From contig JAEWZO010000026.1 of assembly GCA_023458415.1 (NCBI GenBank), positions 1 to 64,000 on the forward strand: 64,000 nucleotides of DNA. Direction: 5' to 3'. A model generated the notes under the pieces. That model ran no database searches. It was not told where the DNA came from and was given only the letters and a program-made list of their open reading frames with translations. The position numbers and the translations under genes were made by a program. Position 1 is the stretch's first letter, and each line of letters begins with the position of its first letter. This document shows positions 52,047 to 60,226 of the stretch, piece after piece. The DNA is from Bacteroidota bacterium (GTDB lineage Bacteria > Bacteroidota > Bacteroidia > Flavobacteriales > Weeksellaceae).

Positions 52047-52798
52047 CAGCTTAGGAACATTTGGGTTAAGATAAGGTTCATGATAATAATGGCAACAATA
52101 GTCCAAACAACTGCCTGTGTACTGGCGCGACCGACTTCAAGCGATCCTCCTTTTACATTGTACCCAAAATACGCTGGAATGGTTGCGATAAGAAACGCAA
52201 ATACCGCCGTTTTGAAAAATGCGTACCATACGAAATGCTGCGGCATGTACATTTGAATTCCTGTAATGTAATCCGCTTTAGACCAGTTTCCTGTTGCAGT
52301 TCCTGCAAGATAACCACCCCAAATCCCGAATACAATACTGATAGCAATAAGCAATGGATTGAAAATTACACTGGCCAATATTTTAGGTAAGATTAGAAAA
52401 TTAGGGGAATTCACGCCCATAATGTCCAACGCGTCAATCTGCTCGGTAACACGCATGGTTCCGATACTGGAAGCGATATAAGATCCTACTTTTCCGGCAA
52501 GAATTACCGAAATAATGGTTGGCGCAAATTCTAAAATAAGAACAACTTTAGTTGCATAGCCGATGAAAGTATTAGGAATCGGAAAAGTTGAAGCACTGAA
52601 GTTATTATACATTTGGATAGCCACAACCGCACCTACGAAAATGGAGGTAAAAAGTACCAAACCAAAGGAGTTGACCCCAAGATCGTGTATTTCCCGCATA
52701 AAAAGTTTTCCAAATACGGAAGCTTTCTGCGGACGCTTCAATACTTTTGACAGAAGGAGAAAATAAGATCCTACCTGTTCAAGCAATTTTTTTAACAT
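52046..52798 (-). CDS. mlaE: MlaE-type permease (lipid transport)
   Basis: A 250-residue inner-membrane protein with about five helices and the family segments FTSIFVGAVVAIQMYNNFS, EFAPTIISVILAGKVGS and GTMRVTEQIDALDIMGVNS. The latter is the EQ-loop region contacting MlaF. It overlaps mlaF by one base and is 37 bp from the upstream sugar transferase gene. Together with MlaF it forms the ABC core of the MCE-dependent phospholipid transport system. Confidence 0.92.
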   Translation of the reverse strand: MLKKLLEQVGSYFLLLSKVLKRPQKASVFGKLFMREIHDLGVNSFGLVLFTSIFVGAVVAIQMYNNFSASTFPIPNTFIGYATKVVLILEFAPTIISVILAGKVGSYIASSIGTMRVTEQIDALDIMGVNSPNFLILPKILASVIFNPLLIAISIVFGIWGGYLAGTATGNWSKADYITGIQMYMPQHFVWYAFFKTAVFAFLIATIPAYFGYNVKGGSLEVGRASTQAVVWTIVAIIIMNLILTQMFLS

Positions 52799-52835
52799 TC
52801 GGCTAAATTACAGTTTTTTACGGACTTGCTATTGA

Positions 52836-54209
52836 TTAGCGAGCATTTTTGTCGCCCATAATTACCAGAAATACAGTCTTCAGAATAATGACAAAATCCA
52901 GACTTAAACTCCAGTTTTTCACGTAGAAAGAATCGGTCAGAATTCTTTTTTTCATTTCAATATCCATATTTCCTACATCTCCACGCAGTCCGCTTACCTG
53001 TGCAAGTCCTGTTACTCCTGGTTTTACAAGACTTCTGATTGAATAACGCCCAATCTTCATTTTGTAGTAATCATCAACCAAAAGCATGTGCGGTCGCGGT
53101 CCAACAACCGACATGTCGCCTTTCAGTACATTTATGAATTGCGGAAGTTCGTCCAGACTTGTCTTGCGCAGGAATTTCCCGATTTTGGTGATGCGCTCAT
53201 CATTTTCATCGGTAGTTTTTGTTGAAGACATTCCGTTGATTTTCATCGTCCGGAATTTAATTACTTTGAAAACTTCATCATGAAAACCATATCTTTTCTG
53301 AACGAAAAATATTGGACCTTTACTGTCTCTTCTAATTAGGATTGCAATGATTGGGAAAAGCCATGAACAGATGAAAATCAAGACAAGCGCTGAAAACAAA
53401 ATGTCAAATGTTCTTTTGATGACTACATTGGTGAAAAAATCCAGTGGAAACTTTGTTTGAACCAACACAGGCTGAGTTTCGATGTAGCCCAGTTCATACT
53501 GAAAGAAGTTGTTGTGTTTTATGCTCGGAATCAAAGAGATACGAACATTGTGGAGTTCAGCTAAAGTGAAGAGCTTTTTCTCAAAATCCTGAGACAATGT
53601 GGATTCGTCCGAAGGAATAAACATCGTGTGAATCCCGTTATCTTTCCAGAATTTGGTCAGAACTTTCAGGTTTTCCGTGTCTTCAACCGGAAAATTGAAA
53701 ATCTTAAAACCGTAATCTTTACGTTGGTTCAGAATTTCTCTTAGAATTTCCGAGGATGAATTTTCGCCCAGAAACATGACGTTTCGATGGTTAAAACCAA
53801 ATGTTCTGAAATACTTTAAAGCAAAGAATAAAGCCGATTTCAAAATAAACAGAAACACGAACAGTGTAATGGCAATGATGAAACGGTCGGTCTTCAGAAA
53901 ATCGTTGTTGCTGGCTTTTGCTAAAAGAATTAGTCCGAATAAAAAGATCAGGATATGGGTTACCAATCTTTCTAAGAAAATCATGTAGGTTACATTTCTC
54001 TCAATAGAGTAGAGCTTGGTGCGCCCACTTAGTAGAATCCAGAAAAAAACCAGTAGGAGCGTTGAAAGAATATTCTGTTCCCAATTCGCAATACTTTCCC
54101 CGAAACCTGTTCTTTGATAAGCGAAATACGTAAGAACGCCTGCAATTACGATAACATCGAGCAGTATAAAAACAGTTTTAAAATACCGAGAATATCGAAT
54201 TGTTTGCAT
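52836..54209 (-). CDS. Undecaprenyl-phosphate glycosylphosphotransferase (exopolysaccharide initiation)
   Basis: A 457-residue polyisoprenyl-phosphate hexose-1-phosphate transferase that begins extracellular or capsular polysaccharide repeat units on the inner membrane. The N-terminal part has four to five membrane helices, then a Rossmann-like domain (RNVMFLGENSSSE). The C-terminal catalytic bacterial sugar transferase domain (about 265-455) has FKVIKFRTMKING, LRKTSLDELPQFINVLKGDM and VGPRPHM. The sugar donor is unknown. No further polysaccharide genes are adjacent. Confidence 0.92.
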   Translation of the reverse strand: MQTIRYSRYFKTVFILLDVIVIAGVLTYFAYQRTGFGESIANWEQNILSTLLLVFFWILLSGRTKLYSIERNVTYMIFLERLVTHILIFLFGLILLAKASNNDFLKTDRFIIAITLFVFLFILKSALFFALKYFRTFGFNHRNVMFLGENSSSEILREILNQRKDYGFKIFNFPVEDTENLKVLTKFWKDNGIHTMFIPSDESTLSQDFEKKLFTLAELHNVRISLIPSIKHNNFFQYELGYIETQPVLVQTKFPLDFFTNVVIKRTFDILFSALVLIFICSWLFPIIAILIRRDSKGPIFFVQKRYGFHDEVFKVIKFRTMKINGMSSTKTTDENDERITKIGKFLRKTSLDELPQFINVLKGDMSVVGPRPHMLLVDDYYKMKIGRYSIRSLVKPGVTGLAQVSGLRGDVGNMDIEMKKRILTDSFYVKNWSLSLDFVIILKTVFLVIMGDKNAR

Positions 54210-54245
54210 CCGAATCAGTTAACAGGAGGGTAAATCTAAACAAAA

Positions 54246-54878
54246 CTACGGAATATTCAAATATTTATGCGTCTGCACGGAAGCCTGCCATTTTGGGTTT
54301 TCAAGGATGAAGTCTGTGATTTTCGGGTACATTTCGTTGCGTTTGCTCCACTCACTCTGCAGATAAAGTCTGCAATTGTCCGAAACTTTTGCAGCCTGCT
54401 CTTCTGCAAATTTAAAATCGTTGTTATTGAAGACAATGACTTTAAGTTCATTCGCTTTGGAATAAATTTCTTCTAATGGCAATCCTGTTTTCTTTGGAGA
54501 AAGAGTTATCCAGTCCAACTGTCCGCTCATCGGATAAGCTCCGGAAGTTTCAATATGAATTTGACAGCCCAACTCTTTCAGTTTTGAAGTCAGAACTTCC
54601 AGGTTCCACATCAAAGGTTCTCCGCCAGTCAAAACAATTGTTTTGCAATATTTTGCTGCGGTTTCTGCAATTTGAAGTGTATCCATCGCAGGATGAAGGT
54701 CTGCATCCCAACTTTCCTTCACATCACACCAATGGCAACCAACATCACAACCGCCAAGACGGATGAAATACGCTGCCTTTCCGGTGTGCGCACCTTCGCC
54801 CTGTAAAGTATAAAAATGCTCCATTACCGGGAGCATTTTTCCTTCATTTAAAAGAATATCCTTTTCTTCTTTAGTCAT
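54246..54878 (-). CDS. queE: 7-carboxy-7-deazaguanine synthase
   Basis: A radical SAM enzyme in queuosine/7-deazapurine synthesis, making 7-carboxy-7-deazaguanine from 6-carboxytetrahydropterin. The 210-residue protein has YTLQGEGAHTGKAAYFIRL, the cluster cysteines C44-x3-C48-x2-C51 in GGCDVGCHWCD, and VLTGGEPLMW. The start at 54878 overlaps the upstream folD end by 8 bp. Its neighbour genes queD and queC are not in the window. Confidence 0.93.
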   Translation of the reverse strand: MTKEEKDILLNEGKMLPVMEHFYTLQGEGAHTGKAAYFIRLGGCDVGCHWCDVKESWDADLHPAMDTLQIAETAAKYCKTIVLTGGEPLMWNLEVLTSKLKELGCQIHIETSGAYPMSGQLDWITLSPKKTGLPLEEIYSKANELKVIVFNNNDFKFAEEQAAKVSDNCRLYLQSEWSKRNEMYPKITDFILENPKWQASVQTHKYLNIP

Positions 54879-55755
54879 TATAAACTGAAGTTTTGTACGC
54901 AATCAGCGTGTTTTTCATGAGCATTGCTCTGGTCATCGGACCAACTCCTCCCGGAACTGGTGTTATCCAGCTGGCTTTTTCTGCGCAGCTATCAAAATCT
55001 ACGTCACCCACCAAATGATAACCTTTTTCGGTATCGTCATCAACACGTGTAATGCCCACATCAATTACCACCGCTCCTTCTTTAATCATATCTGCTTTCA
55101 GAAATTCCGGGTCACCCAAAGCTGTGATCACAATATCGGCATTTCGTGTAAAATCTTCAACGTGCGGCGTGTAACTGTGCGTTAGTGTAACTGTGGAGTT
55201 TCCTGGGAAATCTTTTCTTCCCATAAGAATGCTCATAGGTTTTCCCACGATGCGGCTTCTTCCGATAATTACGCAGTGTTTCCCTTGAGTTTCAATATTA
55301 TAGCGCTCCAAAAGGGTGAGGATTCCGAACGGAGTTGCCGGTAGAAATGAATGCATTTCCAGTGCCATTTTGCCAAAATTCTGTGGGTGAAATCCGTCCA
55401 CATCTTTTCTCGGATCAATCGCCATGATGATTTTTTCCTGATCGATTTGTTTTGGTAAAGGAAGCTGAACAATGAATCCGTCTACCGCTTTGGAACGGTT
55501 TAGCTCGTCTATTTTTTCTAAAAGTTCAGCCTCAGAAACGGTGCTTGAGAATTTTATCAGTCCGGAAGTAAATCCCACTTCTTCACAGTCTTTCACTTTG
55601 GAATTCACATAAGCTTTACTTGCGCCGTTATTGCCGACCAAAATTGCAACCAAATGTGGGGCTCTTCTTTTATTGGCCAGGATTTTTTTTACTTCATCCT
55701 TTATTTCATTTTTGATTTCTTTGGAAACTTTAAGTCCGTCTAAAATTTGCGCCAT
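54871..55755 (-). CDS. folD: Bifunctional methylenetetrahydrofolate dehydrogenase/cyclohydrolase
   Basis: One-carbon metabolism: 5,10-methylene-THF to 10-formyl-THF, in the cytoplasm. The 294-residue protein has the signature YVNSKVKDCEEVGF with the catalytic Lys, GFIVQLPLPKQ, DVDGFHPQNFGKM, and GRSRIVGKPMS for NADP binding, and ends with TPVPGGVGPMTRAM. It precedes queE (8-bp overlap) and follows the methyltransferase gene by 2 bp, in a tight leftward run. Confidence 0.97.
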   Translation of the reverse strand: MAQILDGLKVSKEIKNEIKDEVKKILANKRRAPHLVAILVGNNGASKAYVNSKVKDCEEVGFTSGLIKFSSTVSEAELLEKIDELNRSKAVDGFIVQLPLPKQIDQEKIIMAIDPRKDVDGFHPQNFGKMALEMHSFLPATPFGILTLLERYNIETQGKHCVIIGRSRIVGKPMSILMGRKDFPGNSTVTLTHSYTPHVEDFTRNADIVITALGDPEFLKADMIKEGAVVIDVGITRVDDDTEKGYHLVGDVDFDSCAEKASWITPVPGGVGPMTRAMLMKNTLIAYKTSVYND

Positions 55756-55757
55756 AA

Positions 55758-56591
55758 CTATTTTGTGATTTTTGTGAAAACTATAATATCCTGAAAATAT
55801 TTTTTGCCACCTTCTTTATTAAGATCGCGCCAAAATCCCCGTTCTGTTTTTTCGATGTGAAGTCCTGCTTTTTTGGCCATTTTTTCAAGAACTTCAATGT
55901 CGAGTGCAATGTTCGCTTCTTCAACATTTTCATCGAGTAAGCGGTAACCGTCACGTTTCACCGGAAAAGTAAAACCGGGAAAATTTTCCAGTTTATCTTC
56001 TTTGCTGTAAATGAAAAAAGTAGCCAGACATTTGCCATCTTCCGTCATCGTTCTTTGGATTTCTGACAGATAATTCTGGATTTCATCCAATTTCATGTGC
56101 GTGAAGACAGAAAACAGAAATATTTTCGTAAAAGTTTGATCGTCATATGGGAATTGGAACGTCGCTGCGTTGCCGTTGCTGGTGTTGTACAAGTTGTTGC
56201 GCAATGGAACGTGCTTGAACTCAAAATTTTTGAATCTGGACGTAATGTTTCGGTTACACCACACAATTCCTTTTTTTACCGTATCAAAACCATTATAGGA
56301 ACCTTCGCTACTGAAATATTTTGTCAGCGCATATGCTGTTCGTCCAATTCCGCAACCAATGTCGAGAACTTTGTCGTCTGGTTGCAGGTTGATGTGTTTT
56401 TTTAACAACGAAAGCTGCTCTTCTCCCTGTGCAACGAAGTCACCTGAACCTATAAAAATGTCTCCTTTCTTAGGAACGCCTTTTTCTCTCTTACCTGAAA
56501 TTCCTTCAAGGAAATCAATCGGGAAATACCAAATTTTTCTTAGAAAGAATCGGGATTCGGGCGATACTTTATAATAGAGTTGTCTCAGCAT
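55758..56591 (-). CDS. Class I SAM-dependent methyltransferase
   Basis: A 277-residue methyltransferase with motif I VLDIGCGIGRTAYAL (75-89, D77 to G81) and the following acidic segment NGFDTVKKGI. A basic N-terminus (LRQLYYKVSPESRFFLRKI) is present, and the C-terminal FTFPVKRDGYRLL region probably forms the acceptor site. Substrate unknown. Its start overlaps the pgi stop by one base, so it is co-translated with pgi. Confidence 0.85.
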   Translation of the reverse strand: MLRQLYYKVSPESRFFLRKIWYFPIDFLEGISGKREKGVPKKGDIFIGSGDFVAQGEEQLSLLKKHINLQPDDKVLDIGCGIGRTAYALTKYFSSEGSYNGFDTVKKGIVWCNRNITSRFKNFEFKHVPLRNNLYNTSNGNAATFQFPYDDQTFTKIFLFSVFTHMKLDEIQNYLSEIQRTMTEDGKCLATFFIYSKEDKLENFPGFTFPVKRDGYRLLDENVEEANIALDIEVLEKMAKKAGLHIEKTERGFWRDLNKEGGKKYFQDIIVFTKITK

Positions 56592-58231
56592 TAACGATTG
56601 GCTTTAAAGTAGTTCATTAATCCATTTGTGGAAGAATCGTGATCTTTTATTTCGTCTGAATTTTTAAGTTCCGTAAGAATTTTTCCGGCCAAAACTTTTC
56701 CAAGTTCTACGCCGAACTGATCAAAACTGAAAATATTCCAAATAACACCCTGAACGAAAATTTTGTGTTCGTACATGGCAATTAGTTGCCCTAATGAAAA
56801 CGGAGTTAGTTCATTGAATAACAATGAGTTGTTTGGGGTATTTCCGTGGAAGACTTTATAATTTACAAGTTTTTCGATTTCATCATTTGATTTTCCGGAT
56901 GCTTTCAAATCGGCTTCAGCTTCATCGTGCGTTTTCCCGAAAGCAAGTGCTTCAGTTTGTGCAAAGAAATTCGCCAACAGTTTTTCCTGATGGTCGGAAA
57001 CTTCGTTGCAGGATTTTACATATGCAATAAAATCGGACGGAATCAGTTCTGTTCCCTGATGAATCAATTGATAAAATGCGTGTTGACCGTTGGTTCCCGG
57101 TTCGCCCCAAATAATTGGTCCCGTTTCGTATTGCACAAATTCGCCGTTTCTGTCCACACATTTTCCGTTGCTTTCCATGTCGCCTTGCTGAAGATACGCT
57201 GCAAAACGGTCAAGATACTGCGAGTACGGAAGAATAGCGTATGAAGTTGCAGCGTAGAAATTGCGGTACCAAATTCCCAAAAGTCCCATTATAACCGGAA
57301 TGTTTTCGGAAAAATCTGCATTCTGGAAATGTTGGTCGGTGTCAAAAGCACCTTTCAGCAACTGTTCAAAATTGTCGTAACCAACGGCTAGAACAATGCT
57401 CAAACCGATGGCGCTCCAAAGCGAATATCTTCCGCCAACCCAATCCCAGAATTCAAAAATATTTTCTTCCGCAATTCCGAAATTTTTCACGGCTTCAACA
57501 TTTGTGGAAAGTGCAACGAAATGCTTTGCAACATCTTCCAGTTTTCCGGATTTCAGGAACCAGTTTTTTGCGGATTCCGCGTTGGTCATTGTTTCCTGCG
57601 TAGTAAAAGTTTTGGATGCAATGATGAAAAGGGTAGTTTCCGGATTAAGGTTTTTTACCGTTTCTGCAATGTGATTTCCATCTACATTTGAAACAAAATG
57701 TACATTCAGTCTGGTTTTAAAATGCTTCAATGCCGAAACCACCATCACCGGACCAAGATCAGAACCGCCAATTCCGATATTCACGACATCGGTAATTTCT
57801 TTATCGGAAAAACCTTTATGATCGCCCGAAATAACTTTTTCAGAAAACGATTTCATTTGATCCAGAACTCTTTTAATGTCTGGTTTGATGTTTTCACCAT
57901 CAACCAAGATTTCGCGGTCTGAAAAATCACGCAAAGCGGTATGCAGAACGGCTCTGTTTTCAGTTTCGTTGATGATTTCACCGCTGAACATTGCCGAAAT
58001 GGCTTCTTTCAGTTTACACTCTTCAGCAAGATTTAACAGAAGTTCTTTCGTGCGCTGATCGATGAGGTTTTTAGAATAATCAAACAGAAAATTCTCCCTT
58101 TTTACCGAAAACTGGTTGAAACGTTCAGGGTTATATTGAAAAAGCGTGCGAAGTTCAAAATCATTTTGCTCAAAGTGGGCAAAAAGCTGTTTCCACGCAT
58201 TGGTTTGTTCGGGATTTATCTTTGGTAACAT
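56591..58231 (-). CDS. pgi: Glucose-6-phosphate isomerase
   Basis: Interconverts glucose-6-phosphate and fructose-6-phosphate in the cytoplasm. The 546-residue protein has VVNIGIGGSDLGPVMV, ASKTFTTQETMTNA, WDWVGGRYSLWSAIGLS and the terminal KVFHGNTPNNSLLF motif. The ATG at 58231 (MLPKINPEQTNAW) is preferred over 58279, which would lie inside the preceding promoter. A minus-strand -7 box (58277-58284) precedes it. Confidence 0.96.
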   Translation of the reverse strand: MLPKINPEQTNAWKQLFAHFEQNDFELRTLFQYNPERFNQFSVKRENFLFDYSKNLIDQRTKELLLNLAEECKLKEAISAMFSGEIINETENRAVLHTALRDFSDREILVDGENIKPDIKRVLDQMKSFSEKVISGDHKGFSDKEITDVVNIGIGGSDLGPVMVVSALKHFKTRLNVHFVSNVDGNHIAETVKNLNPETTLFIIASKTFTTQETMTNAESAKNWFLKSGKLEDVAKHFVALSTNVEAVKNFGIAEENIFEFWDWVGGRYSLWSAIGLSIVLAVGYDNFEQLLKGAFDTDQHFQNADFSENIPVIMGLLGIWYRNFYAATSYAILPYSQYLDRFAAYLQQGDMESNGKCVDRNGEFVQYETGPIIWGEPGTNGQHAFYQLIHQGTELIPSDFIAYVKSCNEVSDHQEKLLANFFAQTEALAFGKTHDEAEADLKASGKSNDEIEKLVNYKVFHGNTPNNSLLFNELTPFSLGQLIAMYEHKIFVQGVIWNIFSFDQFGVELGKVLAGKILTELKNSDEIKDHDSSTNGLMNYFKANR

Positions 58232-58265
58232 ATAGTTGGATTCAGATTGTGAAGCGTTGTTTTGT

Positions 58266-59042
58266 TTAGAATATTGCAAAATTAAGGAAAAATAAAAGCC
58301 CTGAAAAATTCAGAGCTGCAGGATTCAGGAATATTTTACCTGATCTATTTTCTGTTTGATTTTGTTTTCTATTTTTTTCTGAAATATTGCGGCTTTCCGA
58401 AAGTTTTTCCAGCTTGAAATCTTTTTTCTTCCGAAGCAGCATAAAGTCGTAATCTTCTTTCTGCCAGATGCTGTATTTTTCGTAGAAAATTATTTCGAGT
58501 CCGTTCTTTTCCGCGTTGGAAAGGATTTCAGACAGTTCAACCGACTGATCCACCACCTGCAAAGTTTCCGGCGCGGTTTTTCTGACGTATTCAATGTAGG
58601 CAGGATTCGGAATGTTAATCGCAATCAGCGTTTTTTCCGTACTGTTTTCACTTAAATTTCTGAAAAGTTCAGGGTGAAATTCGAGTGGAATATGCTCAAT
58701 AACATCCATCAGCGTAATAAAATCGAAATCTTTATTTTTCGGCTGATATTTCACAACATCGGCTGTTTCGAACTGAATTTTTGGGTTTTTTGACAGTTTT
58801 TTAGCAATTTCGATGCTTTTCGGACTTAAATCTACTGCTTCAATTTTTCCGTTTTTCACCGTTTTTGAAATCAGTTTGGTGAAAATTCCAACACCGCAAC
58901 CAAGTTCCAGAACAATTGAGTTGTTGCTGAGTCCGGCTTTCAGCATTCTTTTGTAAAGAGAAATCAGTCTTTCGTTGGCACCGGTTTTATATTGTCGTTC
59001 TGAGAAATCGTCGTAAAAATCAGAAATTTCATGGTTGTCCAT
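58266..59042 (-). CDS. Class I SAM-dependent methyltransferase with odd C-terminus
   Basis: A 258-residue methyltransferase: motif I VLELGCGVGIFT (about 44-55), EAVDLSPKSIE, and FDFITLMDVIEHI (post-II) all fit. Substrate unknown. The last ~17 residues are encoded by a hairpin-plus-T-run terminator and end in an incongruous hydrophobic stretch, suggesting that a stop codon was lost. The start at 59042 (MDNHEIS) is preferred over the ATG two codons earlier. Confidence 0.8.
   Translation of the reverse strand: MDNHEISDFYDDFSERQYKTGANERLISLYKRMLKAGLSNNSIVLELGCGVGIFTKLISKTVKNGKIEAVDLSPKSIEIAKKLSKNPKIQFETADVVKYQPKNKDFDFITLMDVIEHIPLEFHPELFRNLSENSTEKTLIAINIPNPAYIEYVRKTAPETLQVVDQSVELSEILSNAEKNGLEIIFYEKYSIWQKEDYDFMLLRKKKDFKLEKLSESRNISEKNRKQNQTENRSGKIFLNPAALNFSGLLFFLNFAIF
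58277..58284 (-). promoter_or_regulatory. -7 box of pgi
   Basis: The minus strand reads TAATTTTG (TAnnTTTG), 45 nt before the pgi start. It sits inside the 3' end of the upstream methyltransferase ORF. Confidence 0.55.
58286..58316 (-). terminator. Terminator inside the 3' end of the methyltransferase ORF
   Basis: On the minus strand GCTCTGAA pairs with TTCAGGGC with one wobble (58298-58316), followed by a T-rich run (58286-58297). The ORF continues through it to 58266. Confidence 0.7.
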
Positions 59043-59082
59043 CCGCAAAAAATTTTGTCAAAGTTATTTATTTGAAAGTTTA

Positions 59083-59110
59083 TAAAAAAAACTCTGAAAT
59101 TTCAGAGGTT
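59083..59110 (-). terminator. Terminator after the DUF4349 gene
   Basis: CTCTGAAA (59092-59099) pairs with TTTCAGAG (59100-59107) with the T-run on the minus strand (59083-59091). Confidence 0.7.
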
Positions 59111-59131
59111 TTGCAGAACTATTGCCGAAAA

Positions 59132-60040
59132 TCAGGTATTATTCTGCGAATTTGTTGGCATAGGGCTTTTTCTTTTTCTTAAAAAGTAGAAAATAACTGC
59201 TCCAATCAACACAATTGGCCAAATGGTGATTAAACCAACCAGCAATCTCTGAATTAGGTAAAATCCTTCTACGAAAGCGTTTTTCGCATCATAAAAGAAG
59301 TTGAATTTATATTTGTTGTCGATATTTTTGGTATTGGTTACCGCAATTTCCGCAATCCGCAGTTTGGGTTCTTTGATGTAAATATCAACTGTGGAATATT
59401 TAAGCTGATCTGCTAAAGTGATGTTAGCAATTTGCCGCTGATTCGTCTGATGGAGATTGTTCTCTGTTCTGTCCACTTTTTCGCCATTGTTTTTCATTTT
59501 CTCGATAACAGTTCCGGTTTTTTGGAGTTTCTGAGTTTCAAGCTCAGCGATTTTTGCATTGGCGGTGACATCCTGCGCGAGGATAATTCTGGAATTCAGG
59601 AATAGTTTTTTGTCATTAATAAAAGTCAGAAAATCGCCCAGTTTTTCGGTCGGAACCCGAACCTGCATAGTATTGTCGGTCTGAAATTTTTTCACCAAAG
59701 TGGCGTCTGTATCGGATGTTTCGTAGGTTTCTTCGGATACAACATTGCTCTGCAAACGGCTTACTGTAACAAATCCGCCCAGTTCTTTAAGCTGTTTTTC
59801 GATGAAAATTGTTGCGTCGTAAACATCTTTCACTTCCATATTGATGTCGGCGGTTTTCACAAATTTTTTATCCGGAACAGTTTGTGAAGCAGCCATGGAA
59901 ACACTGTCGGAAACAGCGACTGCATAATCTGAAGAAGTTTCAGCAACGGATTCGGATTTTGTATAATTTGCTTTTTCACACGAATAAATAAATGAGAACG
60001 TGACCAACGCAACTGCGATTTTTGAATACATTGTTTTCAT
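59132..60040 (-). CDS. DUF4349 lipoprotein
   Basis: A 302-residue predicted lipoprotein (lipobox FIYSCEK) with the DUF4349 domain: KTADINMEVKDVYDATIFIEKQ followed by GGFVTVSRLQ, MQVRVPTEKLGDFL and a helical AELETQKLQKTG segment. A transmembrane helix near the C-terminus (PIVLIGAVIFYFL) then a basic tail. Function unknown; family members are often in stress-related envelope contexts. The start at 60040 gives the signal peptide. Confidence 0.82.
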   Translation of the reverse strand: MKTMYSKIAVALVTFSFIYSCEKANYTKSESVAETSSDYAVAVSDSVSMAASQTVPDKKFVKTADINMEVKDVYDATIFIEKQLKELGGFVTVSRLQSNVVSEETYETSDTDATLVKKFQTDNTMQVRVPTEKLGDFLTFINDKKLFLNSRIILAQDVTANAKIAELETQKLQKTGTVIEKMKNNGEKVDRTENNLHQTNQRQIANITLADQLKYSTVDIYIKEPKLRIAEIAVTNTKNIDNKYKFNFFYDAKNAFVEGFYLIQRLLVGLITIWPIVLIGAVIFYFLRKRKSPMPTNSQNNT

Positions 60041-60175
60041 AACGGAAAATTTTTGTGGGTTTAACTGAGTCAAATTTCCGCCTGAAAGTTTTGTAAAGTT
60101 TGTAAAGGGTTTGTTTAGTTTCTGTAAAAGCTGTTTTTCGGTTATAAATTATTGATTATAAGGTTTTTGTAAAAT

Positions 60176-60203
60176 AAAAAGCGCCGAACCATATCGACGC
60201 TTT
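60176..60203 (-). terminator. Terminator after lon
   Basis: On the minus strand AAAGCGTCG pairs with CGGCGCTTT with one wobble, then TTATTTT. Confidence 0.7.
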
Positions 60204-60226
60204 GATGTTTTTTTATTGAATAAAAC

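Noticed and set aside
52047..52106. N-terminal extension of mlaF
   Set aside because: Lies inside mlaE; the overlapping TGATG at 52046 gives a normal start with the conserved MIEVKDLKKSF.
58232..58279. Upstream start for pgi
   Set aside because: The added codons overlap the -7 box on the minus strand, and the conserved enzyme starts at MLPKINPEQT.
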